NCBI RefSeq assembly: GCF_003693265.1
Contig: NZ_RDRE01000011.1
Location: 1-64,000 of the forward strand
Length of the DNA: 64,000 nucleotides
Direction of reading: 5' to 3'
Origin: Corynebacterium gottingense
Lineage (GTDB): Bacteria; Actinomycetota; Actinomycetes; Mycobacteriales; Mycobacteriaceae
Under the pieces are notes generated by a model. It was not told the DNA's origin. It was given only the letters and a program-made list of their open reading frames with translations, and ran no database searches. The position numbers and the translations under genes are program-made. Positions 34,406 through 43,733 of this stretch are shown here, piece by piece. The number at the start of each line of letters is the position of its first letter. Within the stretch, counting starts at the first letter, position 1.

Positions 34406-37400
34406 GTGGCAACCGTTTCAAATGTTCAACCAAAAGCTCCGAAGTCGCTGGTCTACACCGCGATCGTTTCCGGTCTGATCGCCTTCGTCCTGCTGGTCTT
34501 CACCCCCTTCCTGCCCGTCAACCAGGTGCAGTCGAAGATTTCCTGGCCGCAGCAGGGCAGCGTCGCCTCCGTCAACGCGCCGCTGATCTCGCTCGCGCCG
34601 CAGGACGTGTCGCTGACCATCCCGCTCAGCGCGGTCGACGAGCTGCGCGATGACCAGACCACGATCCTGTCCACCCTCCCGGAATCCTCCAAGGAGGCGA
34701 CGGACCGCGGCCTGTTCATCACCGCCCCCGAGGGCGGCCTGGTGGTCTCCTCGCTCAATGACGTCGTCTTCGAGCTGACCCCCGACGAGGTCCGCTCCCT
34801 GCCCGCCGACGCGCGCCTGGAGATCCGCCAGACCGACGAGGGCATGACCGCCGCCATCCCCGGCACCACCTTCGTGGAGGAGTCGGACGATGACTACAGG
34901 CCCCAGCTCACCGGCCTGTACACCGAGCTCAAGCCCGAGGCTTCGCAGAAGCTTATCGACGCCGGCCTTACCGCCACCGTCGACGTGAACTCTCGCTTCA
35001 CCTCCTCCCCCACCACCGTCAAGCTGCTCAGCATGGTCGGCGGCCTCGTCGCCGCCCTGATCGGCCTGTGGGCCCTGCGCCGCCTGGACCGCTACGACGG
35101 GAAGCACCTGCCCGCCTTCGGCCCCCGCTGGCGCACCTTCACGCTTCTCGACGCCGTCGTGCTCGCCATCCTCGCGTTCTGGCACGTCTTCGGCGCGAAC
35201 ACCTCCGACGACGGCTTCCTGCTCACCATGGCCCGCGTGTCCAACGACTCGGACTACATGGCGAACTACTACCGCTGGTACGGCGTGCCCGAGGCCCCGT
35301 TCGGCTCCCCGTTCTACGACGTCCTCGCCCTGCTGTCCAAGGTGACCACCGCGTCCATGTGGATGCGCCTGCCCACGCTGCTCGCCGCGGTCCTCACCTG
35401 GTGGATCCTCTCGCGCGAGATCCTCCCTCGCCTCGGCTCGGTGGTGGCAGACCGCAAGGTGGCCCACTGGACCGCCGCCTTCGTCTTCCTGGCGTTCTGG
35501 CTGCCGTACAACAACGGGCTGCGCCCGGAGCCGATCATCGCGCTCGGCGTGATTGCCACCTGGGCCATGTTCGAGCGCTCCATCGCCTCCGGCCGGCTCG
35601 CCCCCGCCGCGTGGGGCACGGTGACCGCGGCGATCACCCTGGCCTGTGGCCCGACCGGCCTCGCCGCCGTGGGCATCTTCCTGGTCAGCCTGCCGGCCGT
35701 GTTCCGCATCATGAACCGGCGCCGCCACATCGCCCCCGGCCTGGCCTACGTGGCCGTGTTCCTGGGTGCCGGCCTGGCGGTGTTCGTGCCTATCTTCAAA
35801 GACCAGACGCTGGCCACCGTGCTCGAGTCCACGTCGGTGCGCAGCCAGGTCGGCCCGGCCCTCGAGTGGTTCTCCGAGTGGGTCCGCTACGGCACGCTCT
35901 TCCAGCAGTCCGTGGACGGCGCGATGTCGCGCCGCTTCCCCATGTTCGTGTTCTTCTTCTGCCTCATCCTTATCTCCTGGGCGGTCGCCCGCTTTGGCAA
36001 GGTGCCCGGGGTGGCCAAGGACGTGACGCTGCGGATGCTGCTGATCGTGGGCCTGTCCACGTTCTTCCTCATGTTCACGCCGACGAAGTGGACCCACCAC
36101 TTTGGCATCTACGCGGGCCTGGGCGGCGCGGTTGCCGCGCTCGGCGCCGTGGTACTTTCCCACATCGCGCTGCAGTCCAAGCGCAACCGCACCTTCGCCA
36201 TCGCCGCGGTCCTGTTCCTCATGGCGCTCACCCTCGCCGGCTGGAACGCCTGGTGGTACGTTTCCTCCTTCGGCGTCCCGTGGTGGGATAAGACGGTCCA
36301 GATCAAGGCGGTCGAGGCGAATAAGGTCGTGCTCATCCTCGCCCTGCTCGTTGCCCTGGTGGGCGTGGTCCAGTCCTTCCGCAAGGACCAGACCGAGAAG
36401 CGCGTCGGCGGGGCCTGGACCGGCATCATGGCCGCCCCCATCGCCGTGATGGCGGTGGCGATGGTCGCCTTCTCCTGCCTCACCTTTGCTAAGGCGTTCG
36501 CGTCCCAGGCCCCCGCGTACTCGGTGGGCATGGGCAACGTGAAGTCGTTTGCCGGCGACACCTGCGCGCTTGCAAACGATGTACTGCTGGAGGACGACAC
36601 CAACGATTCCTTCCTCACCCCGGCCGACGGCGTCCCGCTGGGCAAGTCGCTCGACTCCGGCGACGAGAACCGCGGGTTCACGCCCGACGGCGTGCCGGCC
36701 TTCATCGTCAGCGAGAACGCGAACTCCTCCGATACGCAGCAGGAATCGCGCTCGGAGGCGTCGGCGGTGGAGAAGGACGCGTCGTCGACAAGCGCTGGCA
36801 CCGACGGCACGGAGACGGAGGAGGACGCGCCGGACTCCAAGGACCTGACCGAGGAGGCGCAATCCACCACCACGACGCACACGCAGGGCAACCGCCCGAA
36901 GTCCATGCGCGGCATCAACGGCTCCACCGTCCGCCTGCCGTTCAACCTGGACTACACGCGCGTGCCGGTGCTGGGCACCTTCGAGGACGAGCCGAAGGCG
37001 TCCGCCAAGCTCAAGACCTCCTGGTACGAGCTGCCGGAGCTTCACGACGATTCCCCGCTCCTCGTCACTTCCGTCGCCGGTCGCATCAAGCACCACGACA
37101 TCAACGGCGTCGAGCAGGAAGGCACCGAGCTGGTCCTGGAGTACGGCAAGCGCGCCGACGACGGCAGCATCACCAAGCTGGGCGAGAAGGAGATGCTGGA
37201 CCAGGGCCCGACCCCGCTGTGGCGCAACCTGCGCCTGCCGCTGGCGGACCTGCCGGAGGACGCGGACGTGGCGCGCCTGGTGGCCGAGGACGCCTCGCTT
37301 GCCCAGGAGGACTGGCTGGCCATCACCCCGCTGCGCAACCCGCACCTGTCCCCGCTCAACGAGCGCTTCGACGCAAACACCCCCGGCCTGCTCGACTGGT

Positions 37401-37753
37401 CCGTCGCCTTCCAGTACCCGTGCCAGCGCACGTTCAGCCACTACGCCGGCGTGACCGAGATCCCGGAGTACCGCATCATGCCGGACGCCCCGGGCAAGCA
37501 GCAGCTGTCCGGCTTCATGGATTTCTTGGGCGGCGGCGCGCTGTCCACCGCGGAGGCCGTGAACTACTCCTACGAGATCCCCGGCTACCTGCGCAACGAC
37601 TGGCAGCGCGACTGGGGTTCCGCCGCGAAGTACGAGCGCAGGACGAACTCCGTCGGCGATGTCCCAAACAACGCGCAGATAGATTACGATGAGGTCGTCC
37701 GATCGGGCTGGTGGACTCCGGGCCCGATGAAGATCCGTGACCCGGAAGAGTAA
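34406..37753 (+). CDS. emb: arabinosyltransferase Emb (single corynebacterial Emb)
   Basis: This 1115-residue GT-C (GT53) membrane enzyme elongates arabinan with decaprenyl-phosphoryl-arabinose and is the ethambutol target. An N-terminal periplasmic jelly-roll (about residues 30-210) is followed by the multi-spanning domain, with the catalytic acidic loop in GANTSDDGFLLTMARVSNDSDYMANYYRW. A C-terminal carbohydrate-binding region then follows. Between about 770 and 835 lies a Ser/Glu/Thr-rich low-complexity insert in the extracytoplasmic part, where other Emb proteins also vary. Only one emb is present, as usual for Corynebacterium, against three in mycobacteria. Confidence 0.93.
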   Translation: MATVSNVQPKAPKSLVYTAIVSGLIAFVLLVFTPFLPVNQVQSKISWPQQGSVASVNAPLISLAPQDVSLTIPLSAVDELRDDQTTILSTLPESSKEATDRGLFITAPEGGLVVSSLNDVVFELTPDEVRSLPADARLEIRQTDEGMTAAIPGTTFVEESDDDYRPQLTGLYTELKPEASQKLIDAGLTATVDVNSRFTSSPTTVKLLSMVGGLVAALIGLWALRRLDRYDGKHLPAFGPRWRTFTLLDAVVLAILAFWHVFGANTSDDGFLLTMARVSNDSDYMANYYRWYGVPEAPFGSPFYDVLALLSKVTTASMWMRLPTLLAAVLTWWILSREILPRLGSVVADRKVAHWTAAFVFLAFWLPYNNGLRPEPIIALGVIATWAMFERSIASGRLAPAAWGTVTAAITLACGPTGLAAVGIFLVSLPAVFRIMNRRRHIAPGLAYVAVFLGAGLAVFVPIFKDQTLATVLESTSVRSQVGPALEWFSEWVRYGTLFQQSVDGAMSRRFPMFVFFFCLILISWAVARFGKVPGVAKDVTLRMLLIVGLSTFFLMFTPTKWTHHFGIYAGLGGAVAALGAVVLSHIALQSKRNRTFAIAAVLFLMALTLAGWNAWWYVSSFGVPWWDKTVQIKAVEANKVVLILALLVALVGVVQSFRKDQTEKRVGGAWTGIMAAPIAVMAVAMVAFSCLTFAKAFASQAPAYSVGMGNVKSFAGDTCALANDVLLEDDTNDSFLTPADGVPLGKSLDSGDENRGFTPDGVPAFIVSENANSSDTQQESRSEASAVEKDASSTSAGTDGTETEEDAPDSKDLTEEAQSTTTTHTQGNRPKSMRGINGSTVRLPFNLDYTRVPVLGTFEDEPKASAKLKTSWYELPELHDDSPLLVTSVAGRIKHHDINGVEQEGTELVLEYGKRADDGSITKLGEKEMLDQGPTPLWRNLRLPLADLPEDADVARLVAEDASLAQEDWLAITPLRNPHLSPLNERFDANTPGLLDWSVAFQYPCQRTFSHYAGVTEIPEYRIMPDAPGKQQLSGFMDFLGGGALSTAEAVNYSYEIPGYLRNDWQRDWGSAAKYERRTNSVGDVPNNAQIDYDEVVRSGWWTPGPMKIRDPEE

Positions 37754-37758
37754 GACGA

Positions 37759-38628
37759 ATGCGCCGTTCCCGTCTCGCTGCCGCAGTTGCCGCTGCCCTC
37801 ATCGCCCTGGCGCCGACCGCCGCCGCGGCCGATGAGCAGGCGGTCCCCGCGCCCATCCAGCCGTCCGACAACGCTGGCCAGCTGGTGGAGCAGCAGGGCT
37901 GCACCGACCAGTACCTCATTGCCATCCCGGGCGGTGCCAACACCGCCCCCGGCATCCCCAACGCGGTGCCGCACGGCGGCAACGTGTTCCTCACCGGCAT
38001 CTTCACCCAGCTGGGGACGGGCGGGAGCGTCCAGCCGCTGTGGGTGTCCTACAGCGCCACCCCGTTTGCGGCGAACAACTACTACGCATCCTCCGCGGAC
38101 GGGTACAACGAGACGGTGCGCACCGTGAAGCGCCTCTCCGCCTCCTGCCCGGGCGCCACCTTCAGCTTCACCGGCTACTCGCTCGGCGCGGACATTGCGT
38201 CGCGCCTCCTGCGAGACATCGCCCACGGCAACGGCCCAATTACCCCGGACCGGGTCGACTCCGCCGCCTTGTTTGCCAACCCGTACCAGGGCGGCAACGG
38301 CGCGGTCCTCTCCCGCATCACGGCCCCCGAGTCCCGCGGCGCGCTCGGCGAGCTCAAGGGCGGCTACGGCGAGCTCGGCGAGCGGGTCCTGGAGATCTGC
38401 AACCCGCGCGACATCGTCTGCTCCACTGACGCCCAGTACCGCCCGCTTGTCGAGCCCGCACTGGCCACCGACCTGCGCGCCGGCAAACTTCCGCTGAAAA
38501 AGTTCAACGTCCTGCTGAGCAACCTGGGCATCGGCGCGCTGGGCGTGTTCACCGGCATGGGCGCCCACGGCCAGTACACGCTGGCGGACCAGCAGGAAGC
38601 GTCGAACTGGATCATCTCGCACGCCTAA
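37759..38628 (+). CDS. secreted cutinase-like serine esterase
   Basis: This 289-residue protein has a signal peptide (about 1-24, cleavage near AAADE) and the cutinase/Culp alpha/beta-hydrolase fold. The nucleophile motif is GYSLG (FSFTGYSLGADIASRL), the acid lies in CNPRDIVCS (Cys pair flanking the Asp) and the His in GMGAHGQYT. In corynebacteria and mycobacteria such enzymes act on cell-envelope esters such as mycolates or exported lipids. It begins six bases after the emb stop, so it is probably in the same transcript and works on the same envelope. Confidence 0.88.
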   Translation: MRRSRLAAAVAAALIALAPTAAAADEQAVPAPIQPSDNAGQLVEQQGCTDQYLIAIPGGANTAPGIPNAVPHGGNVFLTGIFTQLGTGGSVQPLWVSYSATPFAANNYYASSADGYNETVRTVKRLSASCPGATFSFTGYSLGADIASRLLRDIAHGNGPITPDRVDSAALFANPYQGGNGAVLSRITAPESRGALGELKGGYGELGERVLEICNPRDIVCSTDAQYRPLVEPALATDLRAGKLPLKKFNVLLSNLGIGALGVFTGMGAHGQYTLADQQEASNWIISHA

Positions 38629-38646
38629 ACCCGTTACAGTGGGGGC

Positions 38647-40497
38647 ATGCATGACCTATTTGAGCTAGTCAACGGGGACTGGGTGCGCGAGCACGAGATC
38701 CCCGCCGACCGCGGCATCGACGGATCCTTCTACGCGCTGCGCGACAAGTCGGAGGAGGACGTCCACGAGCTGCTGCAGGAGGGCGCGGGCCGCGGGGGCG
38801 ACCTGTACACCTCCTTCATGGACACCGACGCCATCAACGCCGCTGGCACGGCCACGCTCCAGGAGGACCTGGACGCGCTGTCCGTGACCACCGTCGAGGA
38901 GTTCGTCGCGGCGCTCGGCGCCCTCGAGCGCAGCGGCGTCGGCGGCCCGCTGACCTACTGGGTAGCGAAGGACTCGCAGGGCGAGGACTCCGTGCCGTAC
39001 CTCATCCAGTCCGGCCTGGGACTGCCCGATGAGGCCTACTACCGCTCCGAGGAACACGCCGAAACGCTCGCCGCATACAAGGAGCACGTGGCACGCATGC
39101 TCGGCGTGCTGGACCCGAAGTACCTGCTCGGCCTGACGCCGGAGCTGGCGGCCGAGCGCATCCTCAACCTGGAGACGCAGCTGGCGGGCAGCCACTGGGA
39201 CGTGGTGCGCTCCCGCGACGCCATGGCCACCTACAACCCGACCACGCTCGACGCACTGCCCGCCCACGTGCAGGCGCTGCTGCGCGCCTCCGGGCTTCCC
39301 GACGACACCGTGATCAACATGATGCCGTCCTACACCGAGGACCTCGAGGGCATGCTCCGCCCGGAGACGCTCGCCGATTGGCAGCTGTGGGCCGTCTGGA
39401 ACATCCTGCGCACCCGCGCTGGCCTCCTCACCGAGGAGATCGGCGCCGCGAACTTCGAGTTCTACGGCACCACGCTCTCCGGCGCGACCGAGCAACGGGA
39501 CCGCTGGAAGCGCGCCGTCGGGCTAGCCGAGTCCCTCGTGGGCGAGGAGATTGGGCAACGCTACGTGGAGAAGCACTTCCCGCCCTCCAGCAAGGAGCAC
39601 ATGCTCAAGCTGGTGGACTACCTGGTCGCCGCGTACCGCGAGCGGATCTCGGCGCTGGACTGGATGACGGAAGGCACCCGCGAGCGCGCGCTGGAGAAGC
39701 TGGACCAGTTCACCGCCAAGATCGGCTACCCCGACAACTGGCGCAGCTTCGACGGGCTCGAGTTCTCCACCAGCGGCGCCGACCTGGTGGCCAACGTGCG
39801 CCGCGGCTCCGCCTTCGAGCACGACTACCAGCTGGACAAGATTGGCAAGCCGGCGGACCGCAACGAGTGGGTCACCACCCCGCAGACCGTCAACGCCTTC
39901 TACAACCCGGTGGTCAATGACATCACCTTCCCGGCCGCGATCCTGCAGCCGCCCTTCTTCGACCCGGACGCCAGCGCGGCCGAGAACTTCGGCGCGATCG
40001 GCGCGGTAATCGGCCACGAGATCGGCCACGGCTTTGATGACCAGGGCTCGCGTTACGACGGCGCGGGCAATCTCAACTCCTGGTGGACCGACGAGGACCG
40101 CGAGGCCTTCGAGGCCCTGACCGCCAAGCTGGTCGAGCAGTTCAACGGCCTCGTACCGTCCGTGCTCGAGGGGACCGAGACGCAGGGCGTCAACGGCGAG
40201 TTCACCCTCGGCGAGAATATTGGTGACCTCGGCGGGCTCGGCATCGCCGTCGTGGCGTACCGCAACTACGAGCAGAACCCCGACTTCGAGGCGCTGTTCA
40301 AGGCGTGGGCGCGCGTGTGGCGCTCCAAGACCCGCCCGGAGATGGCCGCGCAGCTGCTGGCCATCGACCCGCACGCCCCGAACGAGTTCCGCTGCAACGT
40401 GATCGCCGCAAATATCGACGAGCTTTACCAGGCCTTCGACGTCGAGGAGGGCTCCGCCATGTGGATCGCCCCCGAGGACAGGGTGAAGATTTGGTAG
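38647..40497 (+). CDS. M13 (neprilysin/PepO-like) zinc metallopeptidase
   Basis: This 616-residue protein has the zinc motif HEIGH at 457-461 (VIGHEIGHGFDDQG), the third ligand in ENIGDLGGL and the substrate-binding VNAFYNP. This is the complete M13 set, including the C-terminal W. There is no signal peptide or membrane anchor, so it is probably a cytoplasmic oligopeptidase like PepO. ATG 38647 has TACAGT (38635-38640) six bases upstream (leaderless). The next gene starts inside its stop region. Confidence 0.92.
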   Translation: MHDLFELVNGDWVREHEIPADRGIDGSFYALRDKSEEDVHELLQEGAGRGGDLYTSFMDTDAINAAGTATLQEDLDALSVTTVEEFVAALGALERSGVGGPLTYWVAKDSQGEDSVPYLIQSGLGLPDEAYYRSEEHAETLAAYKEHVARMLGVLDPKYLLGLTPELAAERILNLETQLAGSHWDVVRSRDAMATYNPTTLDALPAHVQALLRASGLPDDTVINMMPSYTEDLEGMLRPETLADWQLWAVWNILRTRAGLLTEEIGAANFEFYGTTLSGATEQRDRWKRAVGLAESLVGEEIGQRYVEKHFPPSSKEHMLKLVDYLVAAYRERISALDWMTEGTRERALEKLDQFTAKIGYPDNWRSFDGLEFSTSGADLVANVRRGSAFEHDYQLDKIGKPADRNEWVTTPQTVNAFYNPVVNDITFPAAILQPPFFDPDASAAENFGAIGAVIGHEIGHGFDDQGSRYDGAGNLNSWWTDEDREAFEALTAKLVEQFNGLVPSVLEGTETQGVNGEFTLGENIGDLGGLGIAVVAYRNYEQNPDFEALFKAWARVWRSKTRPEMAAQLLAIDPHAPNEFRCNVIAANIDELYQAFDVEEGSAMWIAPEDRVKIW

Positions 40498-41204
40498 ACG
40501 AGTACCCGGAGAACGTCCAGGGCGACCCGGACTTCAACGTCGGCGGCGTGGACCGCCCGCTGCCGGACGCGCTGCAGTTGGAGCAGCTCGTCTCCTACAT
40601 CGAGGCGACGTACGACCCGGACTCGCCCCAGTACCTGGCGCTGCTGCCGGACAGGATCACGCACGCGGCCATGCTCATGCTGGGGTCCGCGGTGGACCAT
40701 ACGATGCCGGGCGTTGCGTATACGGGCGAGGTGGCGTCGAGAAGCTGCCCGCTCGGCGAGCTGTACGGCGACGACGCCGCGACCTGGGTGATCGCGCTGT
40801 GGGACGGGCCGGACAGTGCGATGGAGCACTGGTTCCGGCCGGAGGCGGCGGCGGTGGCGCAGCTGTCGGGCGCCACCGTGCTGGTGTCGGACCGGCCCGA
40901 CGACGCGGTGGCATTCGCCCGCGAGCAGGGCGCGGAAACGGTCGCGGTGTGGGCGTTTTCCACGGGCAGCGAGCGGCTGCCGCGCGACGTCGATGCCCTA
41001 GCCCTCACTTTTCCCACAAAAGTTGCGGACCTGGGCGTGCCCACATTTATCCAGGTAGGGACGAAGGACGAGCTCGGGGCAAAGATTTCCGACGCCCACG
41101 AGTACCACTCGACGCACTACATCCAGACCCCGGCTGAGGCCCGGCGTCGCGTCCGGGACCTCGCGGAGTTCTTTAGAAATCTAGGACCGAGTCGGCCTCG
41201 CTGA
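40491..41204 (+). CDS. hypothetical protein, possibly alpha/beta-hydrolase-like
   Basis: This frame of about 237 residues overlaps the peptidase stop and has no early ATG. TTG 40491, with AGGGTGA upstream, is the likeliest coupled start; GTG 40549 is the alternative. The second half has a weak alpha/beta-hydrolase order: VWAFSTGSERLP (possible nucleophile elbow), VPTFIQVGTKDEL (acid) and a His-containing EYHSTHYIQTP, but the GxSxG motif is not canonical. The family is not recognised. It overlaps the convergent VOC gene by 32 bases. An exact dispersed palindrome lies within it at 41007. Confidence 0.65.
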   Translation: MVDEYPENVQGDPDFNVGGVDRPLPDALQLEQLVSYIEATYDPDSPQYLALLPDRITHAAMLMLGSAVDHTMPGVAYTGEVASRSCPLGELYGDDAATWVIALWDGPDSAMEHWFRPEAAAVAQLSGATVLVSDRPDDAVAFAREQGAETVAVWAFSTGSERLPRDVDALALTFPTKVADLGVPTFIQVGTKDELGAKISDAHEYHSTHYIQTPAEARRRVRDLAEFFRNLGPSRPR

Positions 41205-41898
41205 AGTCCTCCGGGGCGGGCTCGGGGGCCTCGACGAGGAAGGAGGCGGCGCCGGCGGAGTCGCGCATGGCCAGCATCGGCCCGAAGGGGCTATCGCCAG
41301 GACCGGCGAGCACCTCCCCGCCCAGCATGCCGATCTCCTGGCGCGCCTGCGAAATGTTCGCCACGCCGAAGAAGCTCTGCCAGCCCGCGTGCTGCTCCTG
41401 CACGCGCATGCCCAAAAACGGCGCGCCCTCCGCGAGCGCCAGGTAGTAGCCGTCCGACTCCTTGATCTCCCAGTCAAACAGGTCGCCGTAGAAGTCGATC
41501 GCCGCGAGATCCGGGGCGCTGTACTCGTACCAGACCGGCACGCCCGGCTCGCCGGCAGCGACGAACTGCTCCTCACCGGCCGGGTCGATCAGACCGAACA
41601 GGCCGCCCGCCGGGTCCTGGCACACCTGCATCCGGCCCAGGGAGACCTCGGAGGACGCCACAACTTTTCCGCCAAACTTTTCCACCGGGGCACCGCCCAG
41701 GAAATAGGTCACCCACGCCGGCTTCTCGCCCGGCACGATGCCCGCGACCGGGAGCCCCTCCTTCTTGGCCACCAGGTAGTCCTCGCCGGAGGTCTCCCAG
41801 CCGAGGAGTTTGGAGTAAAAGTAGGTGGATTTCTGCACGTCAGGCGTGAGCAGGTCCTGCCAGTACGGCATACCGGGTTCCGCGCTGAAAGCGGGCAT
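41173..41898 (-). CDS. VOC superfamily (glyoxalase-like) protein, two-domain
   Basis: This 241-residue protein has two vicinal-oxygen-chelate modules. The first begins MPYWQDLLTPDVQKSTYFYSKLLGWE, the second VPVWYEYSAPDLAAIDFYGDLFDWEIK. Each ends in a metal-site-like DPAG or DSAG segment (QDPAGGLFGLIDPAG; MRDSAGAASFLVEAPE). This is the CFP32-like arrangement of actinobacteria, whose substrate is unknown. AAGGAG lies upstream of ATG 41898. It is convergent with and overlaps the preceding gene. Confidence 0.85.
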   Translation of the reverse strand: MPAFSAEPGMPYWQDLLTPDVQKSTYFYSKLLGWETSGEDYLVAKKEGLPVAGIVPGEKPAWVTYFLGGAPVEKFGGKVVASSEVSLGRMQVCQDPAGGLFGLIDPAGEEQFVAAGEPGVPVWYEYSAPDLAAIDFYGDLFDWEIKESDGYYLALAEGAPFLGMRVQEQHAGWQSFFGVANISQARQEIGMLGGEVLAGPGDSPFGPMLAMRDSAGAASFLVEAPEPAPEDFSEADSVLDF

Positions 41899-41922
41899 GC
41901 AAGGCTCCTTTGCAGGTTCGGG

Positions 41923-42207
41923 TTAGGGGAGGTTGCGCCACTTCTCCGGGTCGAAGTCGTCGTTGGCGGTGCGTTCGTCGAAGTAGTCGTCTTCCTCCCC
42001 GCCGCAGACGACGGTGGCGGTGGTGGAGTCGAGGGAGACCACGTCGGCGTCGTAAAGCAAATGGCTTCTCGACGTCACCACCTCCCCGTTGACGGCGACG
42101 TCGCCCGCAGCGATAGCCTCCTTGGCGTGGCCGCCGGACTCGACGAGGTTGGCCAGCTTGAGGAACTGGCCGAGGCGGATCGAGTCACCGGAGATGGAAA
42201 CGTCCAT
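41923..42207 (-). CDS. S4-domain RNA-binding protein (YbcJ-like)
   Basis: This 94-residue protein has an S4 RNA-binding fold: IRLGQFLKLANLVESGGHAKEAIAAGDVAVNGEV, the usual helix-turn plus strand with conserved Gly and Val-Asn-Gly. An acidic tail follows. ATG 42207 lies just after the stop of the YbjQ-like gene on the same strand, so the two form an operon. An in-frame TTG three codons earlier is a less likely start. Confidence 0.82.
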   Translation of the reverse strand: MDVSISGDSIRLGQFLKLANLVESGGHAKEAIAAGDVAVNGEVVTSRSHLLYDADVVSLDSTTATVVCGGEEDDYFDERTANDDFDPEKWRNLP

Positions 42208-42208
42208 A

Positions 42209-42502
42209 TTAGGCAAGCTTCACCGCGGTGCCGGTCGCGGAGACGAGCATGGCGCCGCCGTCCGGGCCGAGCGGCTCGTAGTCGATGGCCACGGAGATGA
42301 CGCCGTCGGCGCCGAGCTCCTCGCCGCGCTTCCACAGCTCGTTGAGCGCGGCGTCGCGGGCCTGCGCGATCTCCACGGGGCGGTTGTAGCCGGCGCTCAT
42401 GCTGCGGTAGAGGTTGATGCCAATGACGGTCTCGCCGCCAATCACGCGCATGTATTCACTGATGGTGCGACCTTCAACGGTCGGAGTCGTAGTCAAGATC
42501 AT
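42209..42502 (-). CDS. YbjQ/UPF0145 family protein
   Basis: This 97-residue protein begins MILTTTPTVEGRTISEYMRVIGGETVIG and continues AALNELWKRGEELGADGVISVAIDYEPLG. It matches the YbjQ (putative heavy-metal-binding, pentameric) family; function unknown. ATG 42502 has TAGAAT (42514-42509) six bases upstream, so the transcript is leaderless and includes the S4 gene. Confidence 0.88.
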   Translation of the reverse strand: MILTTTPTVEGRTISEYMRVIGGETVIGINLYRSMSAGYNRPVEIAQARDAALNELWKRGEELGADGVISVAIDYEPLGPDGGAMLVSATGTAVKLA

Positions 42503-42521
42503 GCGCTCATTCTAGCCGAGG

Positions 42522-43235
42522 TCAGCGCTCGGCCTGATCCACCGGCATGATGTTGAGACTGTCGATGTTCACGTGCGGCGGCAAGCTGGCCACCCAGCGG
42601 ATCGCCTCCGCGACGTCCTCGGCGGAAAGATTGAGTTTGCCCTCGTACACCGCGTCGGCCTTCTCCTGGTCACCGGCGAATCGGTTGAGCGAAAAGTCCG
42701 TCTTCACCCGGCCGGGGTCGATCTCGGTCACGCGGATGCGCTGGTCAGCCTCCTCGCGCCGGAACGCGCGAGTGGCGCCGCGCAGGCCGTACTTCGCCGC
42801 GTTATAGCCGGCGCCGCCCTTGTAGGCGTCCGTGCCCGCGACCGACCCGATATTGATCACCAGCCCCTGCGACTCCTTGAGCTGCGGATACAGCGCGCGG
42901 GTGACGCGCATCGTGCCCATCACGTTGGTGGCAAACATCCATTCCCAGTCCGCATCGCTCGCGTCCCTGAGATAGTCCAGCTGCTTCGCGCCGCCCGCGT
43001 TGTTGACTACCAGGTCAACGCGTTCCAGCTGGGCCGCAAGCCTATCGACGCTCCCCTGATCCGTCACATCCAACTCCGCCGCCACCCCGCCGATCTCCTC
43101 GGCGACCACTCGGCACCGGTCCAGCCGACGCGCCGCGACGACCACGCGCCACCCGTCCTTCGCCAGCGCGCGGGCCGCCGCCGCACCAATACCCGCGGAA
43201 CCGCCAGTAACTACTGCAACTCGCTGCTTTCCCAT
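42522..43235 (-). CDS. short-chain dehydrogenase/reductase
   Basis: This classical SDR of 237 residues has VVTGGSAGIGAAAARAL (NADP site), NNAG, and the catalytic Ser (INIGSVAG) with YNAAKYG. The C-terminal region DVAEAIRWVASLPPHVNIDSLNIMPVDQ matches the YdfG-like NADP-dependent 3-hydroxy acid dehydrogenase branch. Substrate not assignable. The start at 43235 has TAGGCT six bases upstream, so it is probably leaderless. Confidence 0.87.
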   Translation of the reverse strand: MGKQRVAVVTGGSAGIGAAAARALAKDGWRVVVAARRLDRCRVVAEEIGGVAAELDVTDQGSVDRLAAQLERVDLVVNNAGGAKQLDYLRDASDADWEWMFATNVMGTMRVTRALYPQLKESQGLVINIGSVAGTDAYKGGAGYNAAKYGLRGATRAFRREEADQRIRVTEIDPGRVKTDFSLNRFAGDQEKADAVYEGKLNLSAEDVAEAIRWVASLPPHVNIDSLNIMPVDQAER

Positions 43236-43313
43236 GTGATCAGCCTAACAAGACCGATTGCGCCCACTGAAAATCATCCAGGCCGCGATCCACGTGGCAA
43301 GAAGGATCATGCG

Positions 43314-43616
43314 ATGGCCGACCACGGGCCAGGTTGGGCGCTGGTCCGCGACTTTAATGCTCCGAGCAATACCGACCCAAAGCGCGCCCGCGAACTTTTG
43401 GCCGAATTGTTCCCTAACGGCGAAATCCCCAGCGTGTGGGCCGCGATCCACCTGGAGTACGGCACGAACACGCACTTCGGACCGGACTGCTACATGAACT
43501 TCAACTGCACCATCCTGGACATCGGGGCGCGCACCCTGTTCGGTCCCGGCTGCCAGCCCATCACCGTGGACTCCCTCGTGGCGGGCGTGCCCGCAACCGT
43601 CAAACGCAACATCTAA
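43314..43616 (+). pseudogene. maltose/galactoside O-acetyltransferase with internal deletion
   Basis: The 100-codon frame matches the start of a LacA/NodL-type acetyltransferase (EYGTNTHFGPDCYMNFNCTILDIGARTLFGPGCQ). It then jumps to PITVDSLVAGVPATVKRNI, the family's last residues. The middle of the left-handed beta-helix, with the catalytic His and most hexapeptide repeats (about 60-70 residues), is missing without a frame break. A ribosome site (GAAGGA) remains, so a short product may still be made, but catalysis is unlikely. Confidence 0.75.
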
Positions 43617-43733
43617 ATTTCGTACATTCGAACACTATATTGCCTGGTAGCCAGAGTCGACGCACTATAACCCTTGCGCGTCGTATGTGCGTTCGGTAGC
43701 ATGATGGAAACTTCACTTCGATGGGGGGACACC

